From the NCBI GenBank assembly GCA_900538575.1, contig UPZA01000013.1, positions 1-53,374 on the forward strand: a stretch of 53,374 nucleotides of DNA, in the 5' to 3' direction. How positions within the stretch are numbered: the first letter of the stretch is position 1; each line of letters starts with the position of its first letter. Positions 17,481 to 25,529 of this stretch are shown piece by piece. The position numbers and the translations under genes were made by a program. Below the pieces are notes generated by a model. The model worked only from the letters and a program-made list of their open reading frames with translations, was not told the DNA's origin and did not search any database. Source of the DNA: an uncultured Ruminococcus sp. Lineage in GTDB: Bacteria > Bacillota > Clostridia > Oscillospirales > Ruminococcaceae.

Positions 17481-18617
17481 CTAATTTATCTTGCTTAACA
17501 CATAATCTCTTGCTTTTTTATCCCATTCAATCACGTCCTCAAAACACGTTATATCATGATACTTAAATTCCTTAAACGCTCCGTTTACAAGATTTCCTAT
17601 CTGATTAAAGCTGATTTTTCCGCCGAGAAAATGCTTTACAGCCTCTTCATTAGCGCCGTTTACTATACACGGATAAGCTCCCCCCATAGTAATTGCACCG
17701 ACGCAAGCAGAGAGACATTTAAATGTTTCATAATCGGGCTTTTCAAAGGTCAAGGTTCCGCAGTCGGTAAGAGAAAGGGGCTTGCAGTCGCATTTAAACC
17801 TGTCCGGATAGAGCAGGGCATATTGTATAGGTATTTTCATATCAGGCGTCCCCATCTGAGCAATTACAGAATTATCGTTATACTCAACCGCTGAATGGAC
17901 CACGCTTTGCCGGTGAACGACTACTTCAATCTGCTCAGGCTTTAAATCAAAAAGCCATTTTGCTTCAATAAATTCAAGTCCCTTATTCATGAGAGTAGCG
18001 GAATCGATAGTTATTTTGTTTCCCATGCTCCAGTTAGGATGGTTCAATGCCTGCTCTATCGAAACGTTTTCCAATTCACTTAATTTCTTACCGAAAAAAG
18101 GTCCTCCCGAGGCCGTTAATATTATTTTTTTTAGCTGCTCTCTCTTATTACCCTGCAAGCATTGGAATATTGCTGAGTGTTCACTGTCGACCGGATAAAT
18201 TTTTACATTTTTTTCAGCCGAAAGCTTCATAACAAGATTTCCGCCTGCAACAAGAGTTTCCTTATTGGCAAGCGCAATATCCGTCCCGCTCTCAATAGAG
18301 GTAAGAGTGGGAAGAAGCCCTATCATTCCTACAACAGAATTGACAAGCATATCAATTTCCCGGTCCGCCGCTATTTCACAGAGTCCTTCCATACCGCTGA
18401 CAACCCTGACTCCGTATCCGAACAGCGCGTTTTTCAGATTAACCGCATATTTCTCATCGTATACACAAGCGGTTTTTGCTCCGGTTTCAATACACTGCTT
18501 TGCAAGAAGCTCCCAGCTTGAACGCGCCGCCAGTGATTTAACAGAAATGTTATGCTTTTTTGCAACTGAAAGAGCCTGAGTACCTATTGAACCCGTTGAT
18601 CCTATAACAGAAATCAT
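17481..18617 (-). CDS. ispC: 1-deoxy-D-xylulose 5-phosphate reductoisomerase IspC (Dxr)
   Basis: NADPH-dependent conversion of DXP to MEP, first committed step of the non-mevalonate pathway. Visible: nucleotide-binding ISVIGSTGSIGTQALSV, ALANKETLV, metal-binding PVDSEHSAIFQCL, TASGGPF, HPNWSMGNKITIDSATLMNKGLEFIEAKWLF. The ATG at 18617 is chosen (family start MISVIGSTG), with a weak AGAG 5 bases upstream; a longer reading frame to 18665 would run through a likely promoter and inverted repeat. It is the first gene of the ispC-rseP-ispG-polC unit, behind a terminator. Confidence 0.94.
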   Translation of the reverse strand: MISVIGSTGSIGTQALSVAKKHNISVKSLAARSSWELLAKQCIETGAKTACVYDEKYAVNLKNALFGYGVRVVSGMEGLCEIAADREIDMLVNSVVGMIGLLPTLTSIESGTDIALANKETLVAGGNLVMKLSAEKNVKIYPVDSEHSAIFQCLQGNKREQLKKIILTASGGPFFGKKLSELENVSIEQALNHPNWSMGNKITIDSATLMNKGLEFIEAKWLFDLKPEQIEVVVHRQSVVHSAVEYNDNSVIAQMGTPDMKIPIQYALLYPDRFKCDCKPLSLTDCGTLTFEKPDYETFKCLSACVGAITMGGAYPCIVNGANEEAVKHFLGGKISFNQIGNLVNGAFKEFKYHDITCFEDVIEWDKKARDYVLSKIN

Positions 18618-18630
18618 TTTCACTCTGCCC

Positions 18631-18657
18631 ATATAATTATATGCCGTAAAACGGCAT
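18631..18657 (-). promoter_or_regulatory. Candidate ispC promoter with inverted repeat
   Basis: On the minus strand a perfect 7-bp repeat ATGCCGT-TTT-ACGGCAT (18641-18657) overlaps the first bases of CATATAAT. No good sigma-A -35 exists 17 bases upstream (TGGTAT). A GGTATT lies 14 bases before CATATAAT, which is a sigma-E-like geometry. The repeat could be an operator or a transcript hairpin. Confidence 0.4.
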
Positions 18658-18683
18658 AATACCATCCCTTCACGATATTTTCG

Positions 18684-18706
18684 AAAAAAGGGGCTTATCA
18701 GCCCCT
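18684..18706 (-). terminator. Terminator after cdsA
   Basis: Stem AGGGGCT/AGCCCCT (18689-18695, 18700-18706, loop of four) followed on the minus strand by TTTTTT. It lies 3 bases past the cdsA stop and separates the pyrH-frr-uppS-cdsA unit from ispC. Confidence 0.88.
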
Positions 18707-18709
18707 ATT

Positions 18710-19543
18710 TCATTTATATATACTTATCAAAGAAACAAACGCATAGAAACAGGGAGCGACAAAAAGTACGCTGTCAAACCTGTCCATAGCACCGCCGTGT
18801 CCCGGCATAATATTTCCATAATCCTTTATTGCGCACTGCCTTTTCAGAACGGACGCTGAAAGATCTCCTATAGTTCCGACAACCGCAAGAGCCATTCCAA
18901 GTAAGCAGACTTCAAAATAATTAACGCTGACAGTACTGTCCGTAACGAGAGGAAGTATCTTTGAATATCCAAAGTTGATAAGCATAAACAGCAGACCTGT
19001 AACAACAATTCCGCCGATAAAGCCCTCCACAGTCTTTTTGGGACTGACCTCCGGGCAAAGCTTATGCTTTCCGAAAAAAGTTCCTGCAAAATACGCGCCT
19101 GAATCAGCGAGCCATGCGCCGCAAAGTCCCATTATAAGATACATAAGACCATGCGTTTTATCCATACCGTTTAATATAATAAGACAGCTCATTGCTTTGC
19201 TCACTAAAATTGTACAGGATAAAATGAATAACAATCTGTAATATTTAAGCGTTTTATGCTGCGCTATATAAGTTATGAAAATACATAATATCAATATTAA
19301 ATTAACTGCAAACCTATATTTGGAAGCGGATCCGTATGCTAAAAAAGGAGAAACAGCGCCGTAAATAAAAGCCGGAATGCAGGTCAGCCGCAGCCTGAGA
19401 CATCTTCCTGCCCTGAAAAGCTCAAAAAGCATCAGCAGCGTTACTGCCGCAATTGCAAGCTTAAGCAGTATAGTGTTGTGCAGTATCAGAATAATAACAG
19501 CAATAACGATTCCGACTGCTGCGGAAATAAGTCTTACCCCCAT
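18710..19543 (-). CDS. cdsA: Phosphatidate cytidylyltransferase CdsA
   Basis: Makes CDP-diacylglycerol from phosphatidate and CTP at the membrane. About eight hydrophobic segments and the full family signature near the C-terminus: SVLKRQCAIKDYGNIMPGHGG followed by AMDRFDSVL, plus SPKKTVEGFIGG in the preceding loop. The ATG at 19543 (MGVRLISAAVG) is chosen because GGAGG lies 8 bases upstream, inside the end of uppS; the longer frame to 19579 overlaps uppS. About 277 residues. One base separates it from uppS. Confidence 0.94.
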   Translation of the reverse strand: MGVRLISAAVGIVIAVIILILHNTILLKLAIAAVTLLMLFELFRAGRCLRLRLTCIPAFIYGAVSPFLAYGSASKYRFAVNLILILCIFITYIAQHKTLKYYRLLFILSCTILVSKAMSCLIILNGMDKTHGLMYLIMGLCGAWLADSGAYFAGTFFGKHKLCPEVSPKKTVEGFIGGIVVTGLLFMLINFGYSKILPLVTDSTVSVNYFEVCLLGMALAVVGTIGDLSASVLKRQCAIKDYGNIMPGHGGAMDRFDSVLFVAPCFYAFVSLISIYK

Positions 19544-19544
19544 G

Positions 19545-20285
19545 TCATACTCCTCCGAATCGTCTTGAACGGCCGGCATAATCGATCAGAGCCGCTTCCA
19601 GTTCCTTTTCCGAAAAATCAGGCCATAAAACGTCTGTAAAATAAAATTCGGCATATGCGGACTGCCATATCAAAAAGTTTGAAATTCTCAGCTCTCCGCT
19701 TGGCCGTATCAGCAGATCCACGTCCGGCACGTCCCTTGTATATAAATTTGCTCCAAACGTTTCCTCTGTTATATCCTCAGGACTGATTTCACCGTCCGCC
19801 GCTTTATCGGCAAGTATTTTTGCAGCATGAACAATCTCGTCTCTACCGCCGTAATTTATCGCCAGAAGCATAGTCATTTCCCGATTATCCTTCGTATCCT
19901 CTTCGAGATCGTTCATTTTCTTTTGAAGATCTTCGTCAAATATGGATTTATCTCCAAGAAACAATACCCTAACTTCTTCTCCGATGTAGTTTCTTACGTC
20001 TACAATATATTCCCTGAACAGCTCTATAATAGCTTCAACCTCGTCCTTAGGCCTTTTCCAGTTTTCAGTGGAAAAAGCGTAAAAGGAAATATTTTTTATG
20101 CCTATATCCTTGCAATATCGAGCTATTCTCCTGAAATTTTTAGCGCCCTCCCTATGGCCGAATCTTCTGGGCATAGCTCTTTTTTTAGCCCATCTTCCGT
20201 TGCCGTCCATGATGAAAGCTATATGTCCGGGCAGGTTATCGGGGAGACCGCCCGTTTCATTTTTATTTTTTTTGAAAAATGCCAT
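19545..20285 (-). CDS. uppS: Isoprenyl transferase UppS (undecaprenyl diphosphate synthase)
   Basis: Cis-prenyltransferase making the C55 lipid carrier for peptidoglycan. Shows HIAFIMDGNGRWAKKR with the catalytic Asp, RFGHREGAKNFRRI, YAFSTENWKRP and the C-terminal DLLIRPSGELRISNFLIWQSAYAE. 246 residues, normal. It is in the conserved order pyrH-frr-uppS-cdsA, downstream of frr by 10 bases. Confidence 0.96.
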   Translation of the reverse strand: MAFFKKNKNETGGLPDNLPGHIAFIMDGNGRWAKKRAMPRRFGHREGAKNFRRIARYCKDIGIKNISFYAFSTENWKRPKDEVEAIIELFREYIVDVRNYIGEEVRVLFLGDKSIFDEDLQKKMNDLEEDTKDNREMTMLLAINYGGRDEIVHAAKILADKAADGEISPEDITEETFGANLYTRDVPDVDLLIRPSGELRISNFLIWQSAYAEFYFTDVLWPDFSEKELEAALIDYAGRSRRFGGV

Positions 20286-20295
20286 TATTCAGACC

Positions 20296-20850
20296 TTAAA
20301 GACTCATGATTTCATGTTCCTTTTCAGAAACAAGAGAGTCAATGTTCTTACAGAATTTATCAGTCAGGTTCTGTATCTCTTTTTCACAGTCCTTGAGATC
20401 GTCCTCAGTTATTTCAGAATTTTTCTTCATATTTTTAAACGCTTCCATAGTATCACGGCGTATGGAACGAACGGCAACCTTTGTCTCTTCGCCGTACTTT
20501 TTTATTTCCTTGCATAATTCCTTACGTCTGTCCTCTGTCGGCTGCGGGAAAACAAGACGAAGCGCCTTACCGTCGTTTGTCGGAGTAATGCCTACGTCAG
20601 ATGTTAATATAGCCTTTTCAATAGCCTTTATTGAAGAAGCGTCCCAAGGCTGTATAACCAATATTCTGGATTCGGACACCGAAACCGCAGCCATCTGATT
20701 AACCGGAGTGGGGGTTCCGTAATAATCAACCATAACCTTATCAAGAACCGCAGGATTCGCTCTGCCGGCTCTGATAGATGAAAATTCGCCTTTAAGTCTT
20801 TCTGTTGATTTAGTCATTTTTTGTTCAGCTTTTTTAAGTGTATCCTTCAT
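20296..20850 (-). CDS. frr: Ribosome recycling factor Frr
   Basis: Releases ribosomes after termination together with EF-G. 184 residues with the standard core: LKGEFSSIRAGRANPAVLDKVMVDYYGTPTPVNQMA, ILVIQPWDASSIKAIEKAI and PQPTEDRRKEL. Two domains, three-helix bundle and beta/alpha/beta. It lies four bases after pyrH. Confidence 0.97.
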   Translation of the reverse strand: MKDTLKKAEQKMTKSTERLKGEFSSIRAGRANPAVLDKVMVDYYGTPTPVNQMAAVSVSESRILVIQPWDASSIKAIEKAILTSDVGITPTNDGKALRLVFPQPTEDRRKELCKEIKKYGEETKVAVRSIRRDTMEAFKNMKKNSEITEDDLKDCEKEIQNLTDKFCKNIDSLVSEKEHEIMSL

Positions 20851-20854
20851 AATT

Positions 20855-21565
20855 TCAGTTCTCCTTAATAATCGTTCCTATATTTTTGCCCATAACAGCG
20901 TCGTAAATATTATCCGGTCTGCTCAGGTCGAAAACCAGCAGACTCATATTATTGTCCCGGCACATTGTAGCCGCGGTACTGTCAATTACGCCAAGTCCCT
21001 GATTCAGCACATCGCTGAAATTAAGCGTATCGTATTTGACCGCGTCGCCGTATTTGTTCGGATCCTTGTCATAAACTCCGTCAACCATCGTAGCCTTAAA
21101 GAATATATCCGCCTCAATTTCCACAGCTCTAAGAGCGGCGGCAGTATCAGTTGAAAAAAATGGATTACCTGTGCCGCAGCCAAATATAACGACTCTGCCC
21201 TTCTTCAGATGACTCATAGCCTTAAGCCTTATATAAGGCTCTGCAACCTGCTGCATAGTTATAGCTGTCTGAACCCTGACGTCTATATCCAGAGATTCAA
21301 GCACGTCCGCTATTGCCAGAGCATTTATAGTCGTTGCCAGCATTCCCATATGATCGGCTCTGGTTCTGTCCATTCCCCCGCTTGAACGGCCTCTCCAGAA
21401 ATTTCCTCCTCCTACAACAATACCGATTTCAACACCTGCGTCCAAACATTTCTTAACGCTTTCGCATATATTTGTAATAACGCCGTAATCGAGCCCGAAT
21501 TTATTTTCTCCTGCAAGCGCCTCGCCGCTCAGCTTTAATAATATTCTCCTGTATTTGGGTTCCAT
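20855..21565 (-). CDS. pyrH: Uridylate kinase PyrH
   Basis: Phosphorylates UMP to UDP; amino acid kinase fold. Visible: RRILLKLSGEALAG, VVGGGNFWRGR, DRTRADHMGMLATTINALA, IFGCGTGNPFFSTDTAAALRAVEIEAD and MVDGVYDKDPNKYGDAVKYD. The start at ATG 21565 is chosen (MEPKYRRI), with GAGGT six bases upstream; a TTG at 21580 would overlap that site. 236 residues. It is the first gene of the unit, with its own promoter. Confidence 0.96.
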   Translation of the reverse strand: MEPKYRRILLKLSGEALAGENKFGLDYGVITNICESVKKCLDAGVEIGIVVGGGNFWRGRSSGGMDRTRADHMGMLATTINALAIADVLESLDIDVRVQTAITMQQVAEPYIRLKAMSHLKKGRVVIFGCGTGNPFFSTDTAAALRAVEIEADIFFKATMVDGVYDKDPNKYGDAVKYDTLNFSDVLNQGLGVIDSTAATMCRDNNMSLLVFDLSRPDNIYDAVMGKNIGTIIKEN

Positions 21566-21595
21566 TTTTACACCTCTCAAATTATTCTTTATATT

Positions 21596-21624
21596 ATTTT
21601 ACACTAAAATCATAAATCTGTAAA
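21596..21624 (-). promoter_or_regulatory. Promoter of pyrH-frr-uppS-cdsA
   Basis: Minus strand TTTACA (21619-21624), 17-base spacer, TAAAAT (21596-21601); the pyrH ATG is 30 bases beyond the -10. Confidence 0.65.
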
Positions 21625-21668
21625 GTATAATTTCATATTTTTGCAAAAAAGAAACTCAAAATTATATT

Positions 21669-22709
21669 TTATTCTGCTTTTATAATTATTTCACTTTTTG
21701 GCTCGATATAATTTGCATAGATATTAAATGCGTCGTGAATGGTAAGCCAGTAATCATAGGACAGGACTGTTACTGAAACATATTCCTTCCCCCCTTTTGT
21801 ACCAAATGTAGCCAGACAGTTTTCCGCTTCGTCCGTATACCCGGTTTTTCCTCCTTCTATCAACGCTCCGGTAACCTCGTCGCCGTACATTCGGCCGAAC
21901 ATGGTGCTTTCAAGAAGAATTCCGTCGGGATGCTCTTTGGTTTTCGAAGTTGTATACTGATAAGTGGAGAGAATTTTTCTGCATAGCTCGTCCTTCATAG
22001 CGTATTCCATAATCATTGCCATTTCAACAGGCGTACTGTAATGATTTTTATCATGAAGCCCGCTTGTATTAATAAAATGCGTATTTTCAAGGCCCATTTC
22101 ACTCACCTTATCGTTCATAAGATCTACAAAGCCTTCCTCCGAGCCGCTGATTGCCGTCGCAAGACCGACCGTTGCGTCGGCGCCGGACGGCAGAACCGCC
22201 CCGTAAAGCATATCCTCCATAGTCACCGTTTCATTTTCCTCAAAGCCGGCCCGTGAAGCGTCCGCGTCAACGAGCGGTTCAAGTATTTCATGCGTCATAG
22301 TAAACGTATCGTCAAGAGAGCTTATATTTTCGGCTGCGACGATAAGCGTCATTATTTTAGTCATGGACGCCGGATAAATAATTTTATTCTCGTCCCGTCC
22401 GGCAACAATAGTGTTGTCGCTGACGTTTATTAAAACGCCGGCCTTGCTTACTATATCTCCGCCGAATAATGTTACATTCCCCGGATTTTCCGGATATTTA
22501 ATTTTTATAACAGGTTTTTCAGTCGGATTTTCTATAATAATTGATTCCTCTGCCCATGAACCGTTTTCTCCGGCAATTCGCTGCTCTGATTTTTCAGTCC
22601 TGAATATCATTTTTACGCCGGCCAGCAACAGCGCTATAATCAGAAAAGCAAGAAAAATACATAATACTCTTATACCGCTTATTTCCTTTTTTCTTCCGTC
22701 ACCTGACAT
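21669..22709 (-). CDS. D-alanyl-D-alanine carboxypeptidase (S11, DacF-like)
   Basis: Low-molecular-weight penicillin-binding protein trimming the terminal D-Ala of peptidoglycan stem peptides. One N-terminal membrane anchor/signal segment (about residues 15-33) precedes the S11 domain with the three active-site motifs: SMTK in IIYPASMTKIMTL, SGA in LPSGADATVGLA (usually SGN), and KTG in IEGGKTGYTDEAENCL. The C-terminal PBP5_C domain is absent. The ATG at 22709 lies just downstream of a clear promoter, which excludes the longer frame. Placement beside sigG and the spoIVFB-like gene fits a DacF/DacB-like sporulation carboxypeptidase, but the promoter looks like sigma-A. Confidence 0.9.
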   Translation of the reverse strand: MSGDGRKKEISGIRVLCIFLAFLIIALLLAGVKMIFRTEKSEQRIAGENGSWAEESIIIENPTEKPVIKIKYPENPGNVTLFGGDIVSKAGVLINVSDNTIVAGRDENKIIYPASMTKIMTLIVAAENISSLDDTFTMTHEILEPLVDADASRAGFEENETVTMEDMLYGAVLPSGADATVGLATAISGSEEGFVDLMNDKVSEMGLENTHFINTSGLHDKNHYSTPVEMAMIMEYAMKDELCRKILSTYQYTTSKTKEHPDGILLESTMFGRMYGDEVTGALIEGGKTGYTDEAENCLATFGTKGGKEYVSVTVLSYDYWLTIHDAFNIYANYIEPKSEIIIKAE

Positions 22710-22749
22710 ATGCCTATATTTTCCTTTCCGTTTCGTAATACCGTATTTA

Positions 22750-22778
22750 ATTTTATAACATTTAAATTCAATTGTCAA
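22750..22778 (-). promoter_or_regulatory. Promoter of the D-Ala-D-Ala carboxypeptidase gene
   Basis: Minus strand TTGACA (22773-22778), 17-base spacer, TAAAAT (22750-22755). Strong sigma-A match; the ATG is 40 bases beyond the -10. Confidence 0.75.
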
Positions 22779-22797
22779 ATATTGCTTTCAGCCTTTT

Positions 22798-22833
22798 AAA
22801 AAAACTACCTGTCGCCGCAAAACAGCGTCAGGT
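22798..22833 (-). terminator. Terminator of the spoIVFB-like operon
   Basis: Interrupted stem ACCTG-x-CGC (22807-22815) with GCG-x-CAGGT (22825-22833), followed on the minus strand by a run of seven T. It ends the M50 protease transcript just before the carboxypeptidase promoter. Confidence 0.75.
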
Positions 22834-22838
22834 CTTAA

Positions 22839-23408
22839 TTAAAACTCACTACTGAATATTTCGTTGGTCACAAGCAGTAAAACTGTTACATAAGCGGTAA
22901 TATTATATGTGCCGGCGCTGTAAAAATAGATTATAAGTAACACTCCCGTCAAAACTGCGGCAAGCTTGAGTACAATTCCACACAATTTCCCATATCCGCC
23001 TAATACGACTCTGATTATACTTCCTCCATCAAGACTGCCGAAGGGCAAAAGATTAAATAATCCGAGTATCAGATTTATTCCGAAGGCGGAGTTCATGCCG
23101 CATACGGCATAACCCGCGGCAAATATAAAATTGAATAAAGGACCGCAGAGCAGTATAACGGCTTCATCACCTGCGGAAATAAGCCTGCATTCTCTCCGCA
23201 TCTGTATACCGCCGGACCAGAATGTTATCCGGCTCATCTTAACGTTAAGAATAACGGCTGCAAGGCAATGTCCAAGCTCATGTATAACGCATGAAGCAAG
23301 CGCCAGAAATGCAAGGGCCGGAGAATTTAAAAGCGCCGTAAGACTTATTATAAACAAAAATCCGAATGTTACGGCTATTTCAAATCCGAAAACGCTAAAT
23401 TTAATCAT
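22839..23408 (-). CDS. M50 intramembrane metalloprotease, SpoIVFB-like
   Basis: A compact site-2 protease of 189 residues without a PDZ domain. Zinc motif HELGH is at about residues 44-48 in ASCVIHELGHCLAA, and the third ligand Asp is in LLPFGSLDGGSI near 125. Five to six hydrophobic segments. SpoIVFB of Bacillus, which cleaves pro-sigma-K, has this small architecture and is encoded in a sigma-E-driven two-gene operon; here too a small membrane protein gene precedes it with an 8-base overlap and a sigma-E-like promoter lies upstream. Being next to sigG supports a sporulation role. It lacks the C-terminal CBS domain of Bacillus SpoIVFB, so the target could differ. Confidence 0.82.
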   Translation of the reverse strand: MIKFSVFGFEIAVTFGFLFIISLTALLNSPALAFLALASCVIHELGHCLAAVILNVKMSRITFWSGGIQMRRECRLISAGDEAVILLCGPLFNFIFAAGYAVCGMNSAFGINLILGLFNLLPFGSLDGGSIIRVVLGGYGKLCGIVLKLAAVLTGVLLIIYFYSAGTYNITAYVTVLLLVTNEIFSSEF

Positions 23409-23706
23409 TAAAATATTTTAAAACTGTAAATACCGCTCTTTCAAATATCTTTTCAGTTTCACCGCCCGACATTTCTCTGAACTTTTCAGCGTACCATCGA
23501 GTAATATCCGATTCCAAAATATTTATAACTGCAAAAACAAGCAGCAGGATAACGCATAACGTTAACTGCATTACCAATACGTCTCCTATGCGTTCCGTTT
23601 TTATGCTTACGTTATCATGCTTGGATCTTACAAGTTCAATCAGATCGACCGGCTCGTCTCCTCCGCTTTCTGCCTGCGTTTTTTCCTCTGCTTCAAGCTC
23701 TTCCAT
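23401..23706 (-). CDS. Small single-pass membrane protein paired with the M50 protease
   Basis: 101 residues: an acidic N-terminus (EELEAEEKTQAESGGDEP), a cytoplasmic stretch LIELVRSKHDNVSIK, one membrane segment (about 46-64, LVMQLTLCVILLLVFAVIN) and a short outer tail. It occupies the place of SpoIVFA, the protein that holds SpoIVFB in check, but has no LytM/M23 domain. It overlaps the protease gene by 8 bases and starts the operon; GAGGTG lies about 6 bases before the ATG. I do not recognise a named family. A regulatory or scaffold role for the protease is inferred from the arrangement. Confidence 0.65.
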   Translation of the reverse strand: MEELEAEEKTQAESGGDEPVDLIELVRSKHDNVSIKTERIGDVLVMQLTLCVILLLVFAVINILESDITRWYAEKFREMSGGETEKIFERAVFTVLKYFND

Positions 23707-23733
23707 ATAAACACCTCTTTATGTTACTGATTG

Positions 23734-23763
23734 ATTATATGCCGTTGTGGAACCGAATATGAC
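23734..23763 (-). promoter_or_regulatory. Sigma-E-like promoter of the M50 protease operon
   Basis: Minus strand GTCATATT (23756-23763), 14-base spacer, CATATAAT (23734-23741). Bacillus sigma-E promoters have a -35 with ATATT and a -10 close to CATACAAT at about 14 bases, so this is a near-consensus match. It lies directly after the sigG terminator, 27 bases upstream of the ATG. Confidence 0.7.
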
Positions 23764-23765
23764 TT

Positions 23766-23797
23766 AAAAAGAGCGTTTCTTTAGAAACGCTCTTTTT
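23766..23797. terminator. Terminator of sigG (symmetrical)
   Basis: Stem AAAAAGAGCGTTTC / GAAACGCTCTTTTT with loop TTTA; A- and T-runs flank both sides, so it could work in both directions. It lies shortly after the sigG stop. Confidence 0.9.
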
Positions 23798-23818
23798 GTA
23801 ATATAATCAATTAAAAAT

Positions 23819-24592
23819 TCAGATCTGCCCCTTCACTTTTGCAAGGGCGCCTTTTTCAAGTCTTGAAACCTGAGCCTGAGAAATGCCTATTTCGTCGGCC
23901 ACCTCTACCTGGGTTTTTCCCTGAAAAAAACGAAGGTAAAGAATATTTTTTTCTCTTGGCTGAAGAGCCTTGATAGCTTCACGAAGCGAAAGCTCGTCCA
24001 GCCAGCTGTCAACATCGTTTTTATCGCCTATCTGATCCAGAACGTATAACGTATCTCCCGAATCCGAATAAACAGGCTCGTAAAGCGATATAGGATCGCT
24101 TATACTCTCCAGCGCCATTACTACGTCGCATTTTTCCGCGCCTACAGCTTTCGCTACTTCTTCAATAGTCGGTTCCTTCTGATTTTCCGCTGTAAGTCTT
24201 TCCTTTGCCTGCATCGCCTTATAAGCCAGATCCCGCATAGAACGGCTTACCTTGATATGGTTGAAATCCCGCAGAAATCTGCGTAGCTCTCCGGCAATCA
24301 TTGGCACGCAATAGGTTGAAAATCTTACTTCCTTTGTCAAATCAAAATTATTAATTGCCTTGATTAACCCGACAACCCCTATTTGAAAAAGATCGTCGAC
24401 GTCCTCGCCTCTGTTGGTAAACTTCTGAATAACGCTCAAAACAAGTCTTAGATTACCGTTTATAAGCTTATCTCTGGCTTCCTTGCTTCCTGTCTTCTGT
24501 ATTTCCTTTAAAAGCGCGATTTTTTCGCTTTCTTTTAATACTGTCAGCTTAGATGTATTGATACCTGATATTACAACTTTATTATAAGCCAT
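23819..24592 (-). CDS. sigG: Sporulation sigma factor SigG
   Basis: Late forespore sigma factor. The N-terminal signature KVVISGINTSKLTVL is specific to SigG; region 2 (RLVLSVIQKFTNRGEDVDDLFQIGVVGLIKAINNFD), region 3 and region 4 (LQPREKNILYLRFFQGKTQVEVADEIGISQAQVSRLEKGAL) are intact. The start at ATG 24592 is chosen because GAGGT lies 7 bases upstream and it matches the family start; about 257 residues. It sits downstream of spoIIGA-sigE as in most spore formers. A TATAAT occurs upstream (about 24642-24647) without a clear -35; transcription by SigF or SigG is expected from the family, but no clean site was seen. Confidence 0.95.
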   Translation of the reverse strand: MAYNKVVISGINTSKLTVLKESEKIALLKEIQKTGSKEARDKLINGNLRLVLSVIQKFTNRGEDVDDLFQIGVVGLIKAINNFDLTKEVRFSTYCVPMIAGELRRFLRDFNHIKVSRSMRDLAYKAMQAKERLTAENQKEPTIEEVAKAVGAEKCDVVMALESISDPISLYEPVYSDSGDTLYVLDQIGDKNDVDSWLDELSLREAIKALQPREKNILYLRFFQGKTQVEVADEIGISQAQVSRLEKGALAKVKGQI

Positions 24593-24791
24593 AGTCAATA
24601 CCTCACAATATTTTTCTATTGTAATTATTGACATCTCCGCCATTATAATACATGTAAAGGAAAATTTGCCTAAATATTTTTTATAGCTTCTTTTTCTGCT
24701 AAAATAAAGTTTATTTTTGCTTTTCGACTTATTTTTTTACTGAGAAACCGACGAATGGAAAAATTTTTAGAATATAAATTTTTGGCATTTA

Positions 24792-25508
24792 TTAAAGCTT
24801 TTCCAATTCAAGCTTAAGTCTTTTGATTATTTTTTTCTCCAGTCTGGATATATAGGACTGGGAAATTCCTATAAGGTCTGCAACTTCCTTCTGCGTTTTT
24901 TCTTTCCCGTCAATCAGACCGAATCTCATTTGCATTATCTGCTTTTCACGGCCGCCGAGGGTTTCAACTGCGTCTCTGAGCATGTCTCTTTCAGCCTCCG
25001 TTTCAATACCCTTGTTCACTATATCCTCGTCGGTGCCGAGAATATCGGACAGCAGCAGTTCATTGCCGTCCCAGTCGATATTAAGCGGTTCGTCGATAGA
25101 AATCTCATTTCTGTGCTGTGAGGACTTCCTCAGAAACATTAATATTTCGTTTTCAATACATCTTGAAGCATATGTGGCAAGCTTTATATTTTTATCCGGT
25201 CGGAACGTATTGACAGCCTTTATAAGACCTATTGTTCCTATCGAGATAAGATCCTCTACGCCTACTCCTGAGGATTCGAATTTCTTTGCTATATAAACGA
25301 CAAGCCTTAGATTATGTACAATCAACGTTTCTCTGGCTTTAGGACTTTTTTTTTCAAGCAAACTGAAGGCCTCCGCTTCCTCTTCCTTGGTAAGCGGAGG
25401 AGGAAGAGTATCGGAACCGTTAATATAAAAAACTTCATCCCGAATTGATTTTCTCTTTTTGAAAATAAGTCTGTAAATCCTGTATAAAAATCTTCTGCAC
25501 CAATTCAT
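24792..25508 (-). CDS. sigE: Sporulation sigma factor SigE precursor
   Basis: Mother-cell early sigma factor, made inactive and activated by removal of an N-terminal pro-sequence by SpoIIGA. The basic, amphipathic pro-region (about residues 1-28: CRRFLYRIYRLIFKKRK) precedes LPPPLTKEEEAE; region 2 shows LRLVVYIAKKFESSGVGVEDLISIGTIGLIKAVNTF and region 4 MRFGLIDGKEKTQKEVADLIGISQSYISRLEKK. 238 residues, family length. It follows spoIIGA by 21 bases, so protease and substrate share a transcript. Confidence 0.96.
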   Translation of the reverse strand: MNWCRRFLYRIYRLIFKKRKSIRDEVFYINGSDTLPPPLTKEEEAEAFSLLEKKSPKARETLIVHNLRLVVYIAKKFESSGVGVEDLISIGTIGLIKAVNTFRPDKNIKLATYASRCIENEILMFLRKSSQHRNEISIDEPLNIDWDGNELLLSDILGTDEDIVNKGIETEAERDMLRDAVETLGGREKQIMQMRFGLIDGKEKTQKEVADLIGISQSYISRLEKKIIKRLKLELEKL

Positions 25509-25529
25509 ATCATAACAGTTCCTTTCATT

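Noticed and set aside
24593..24791. Sigma-F/G promoter of sigG
   Set aside because: A TATAAT and a GGCAAA are present but neither fits forespore promoter spacing; not called.
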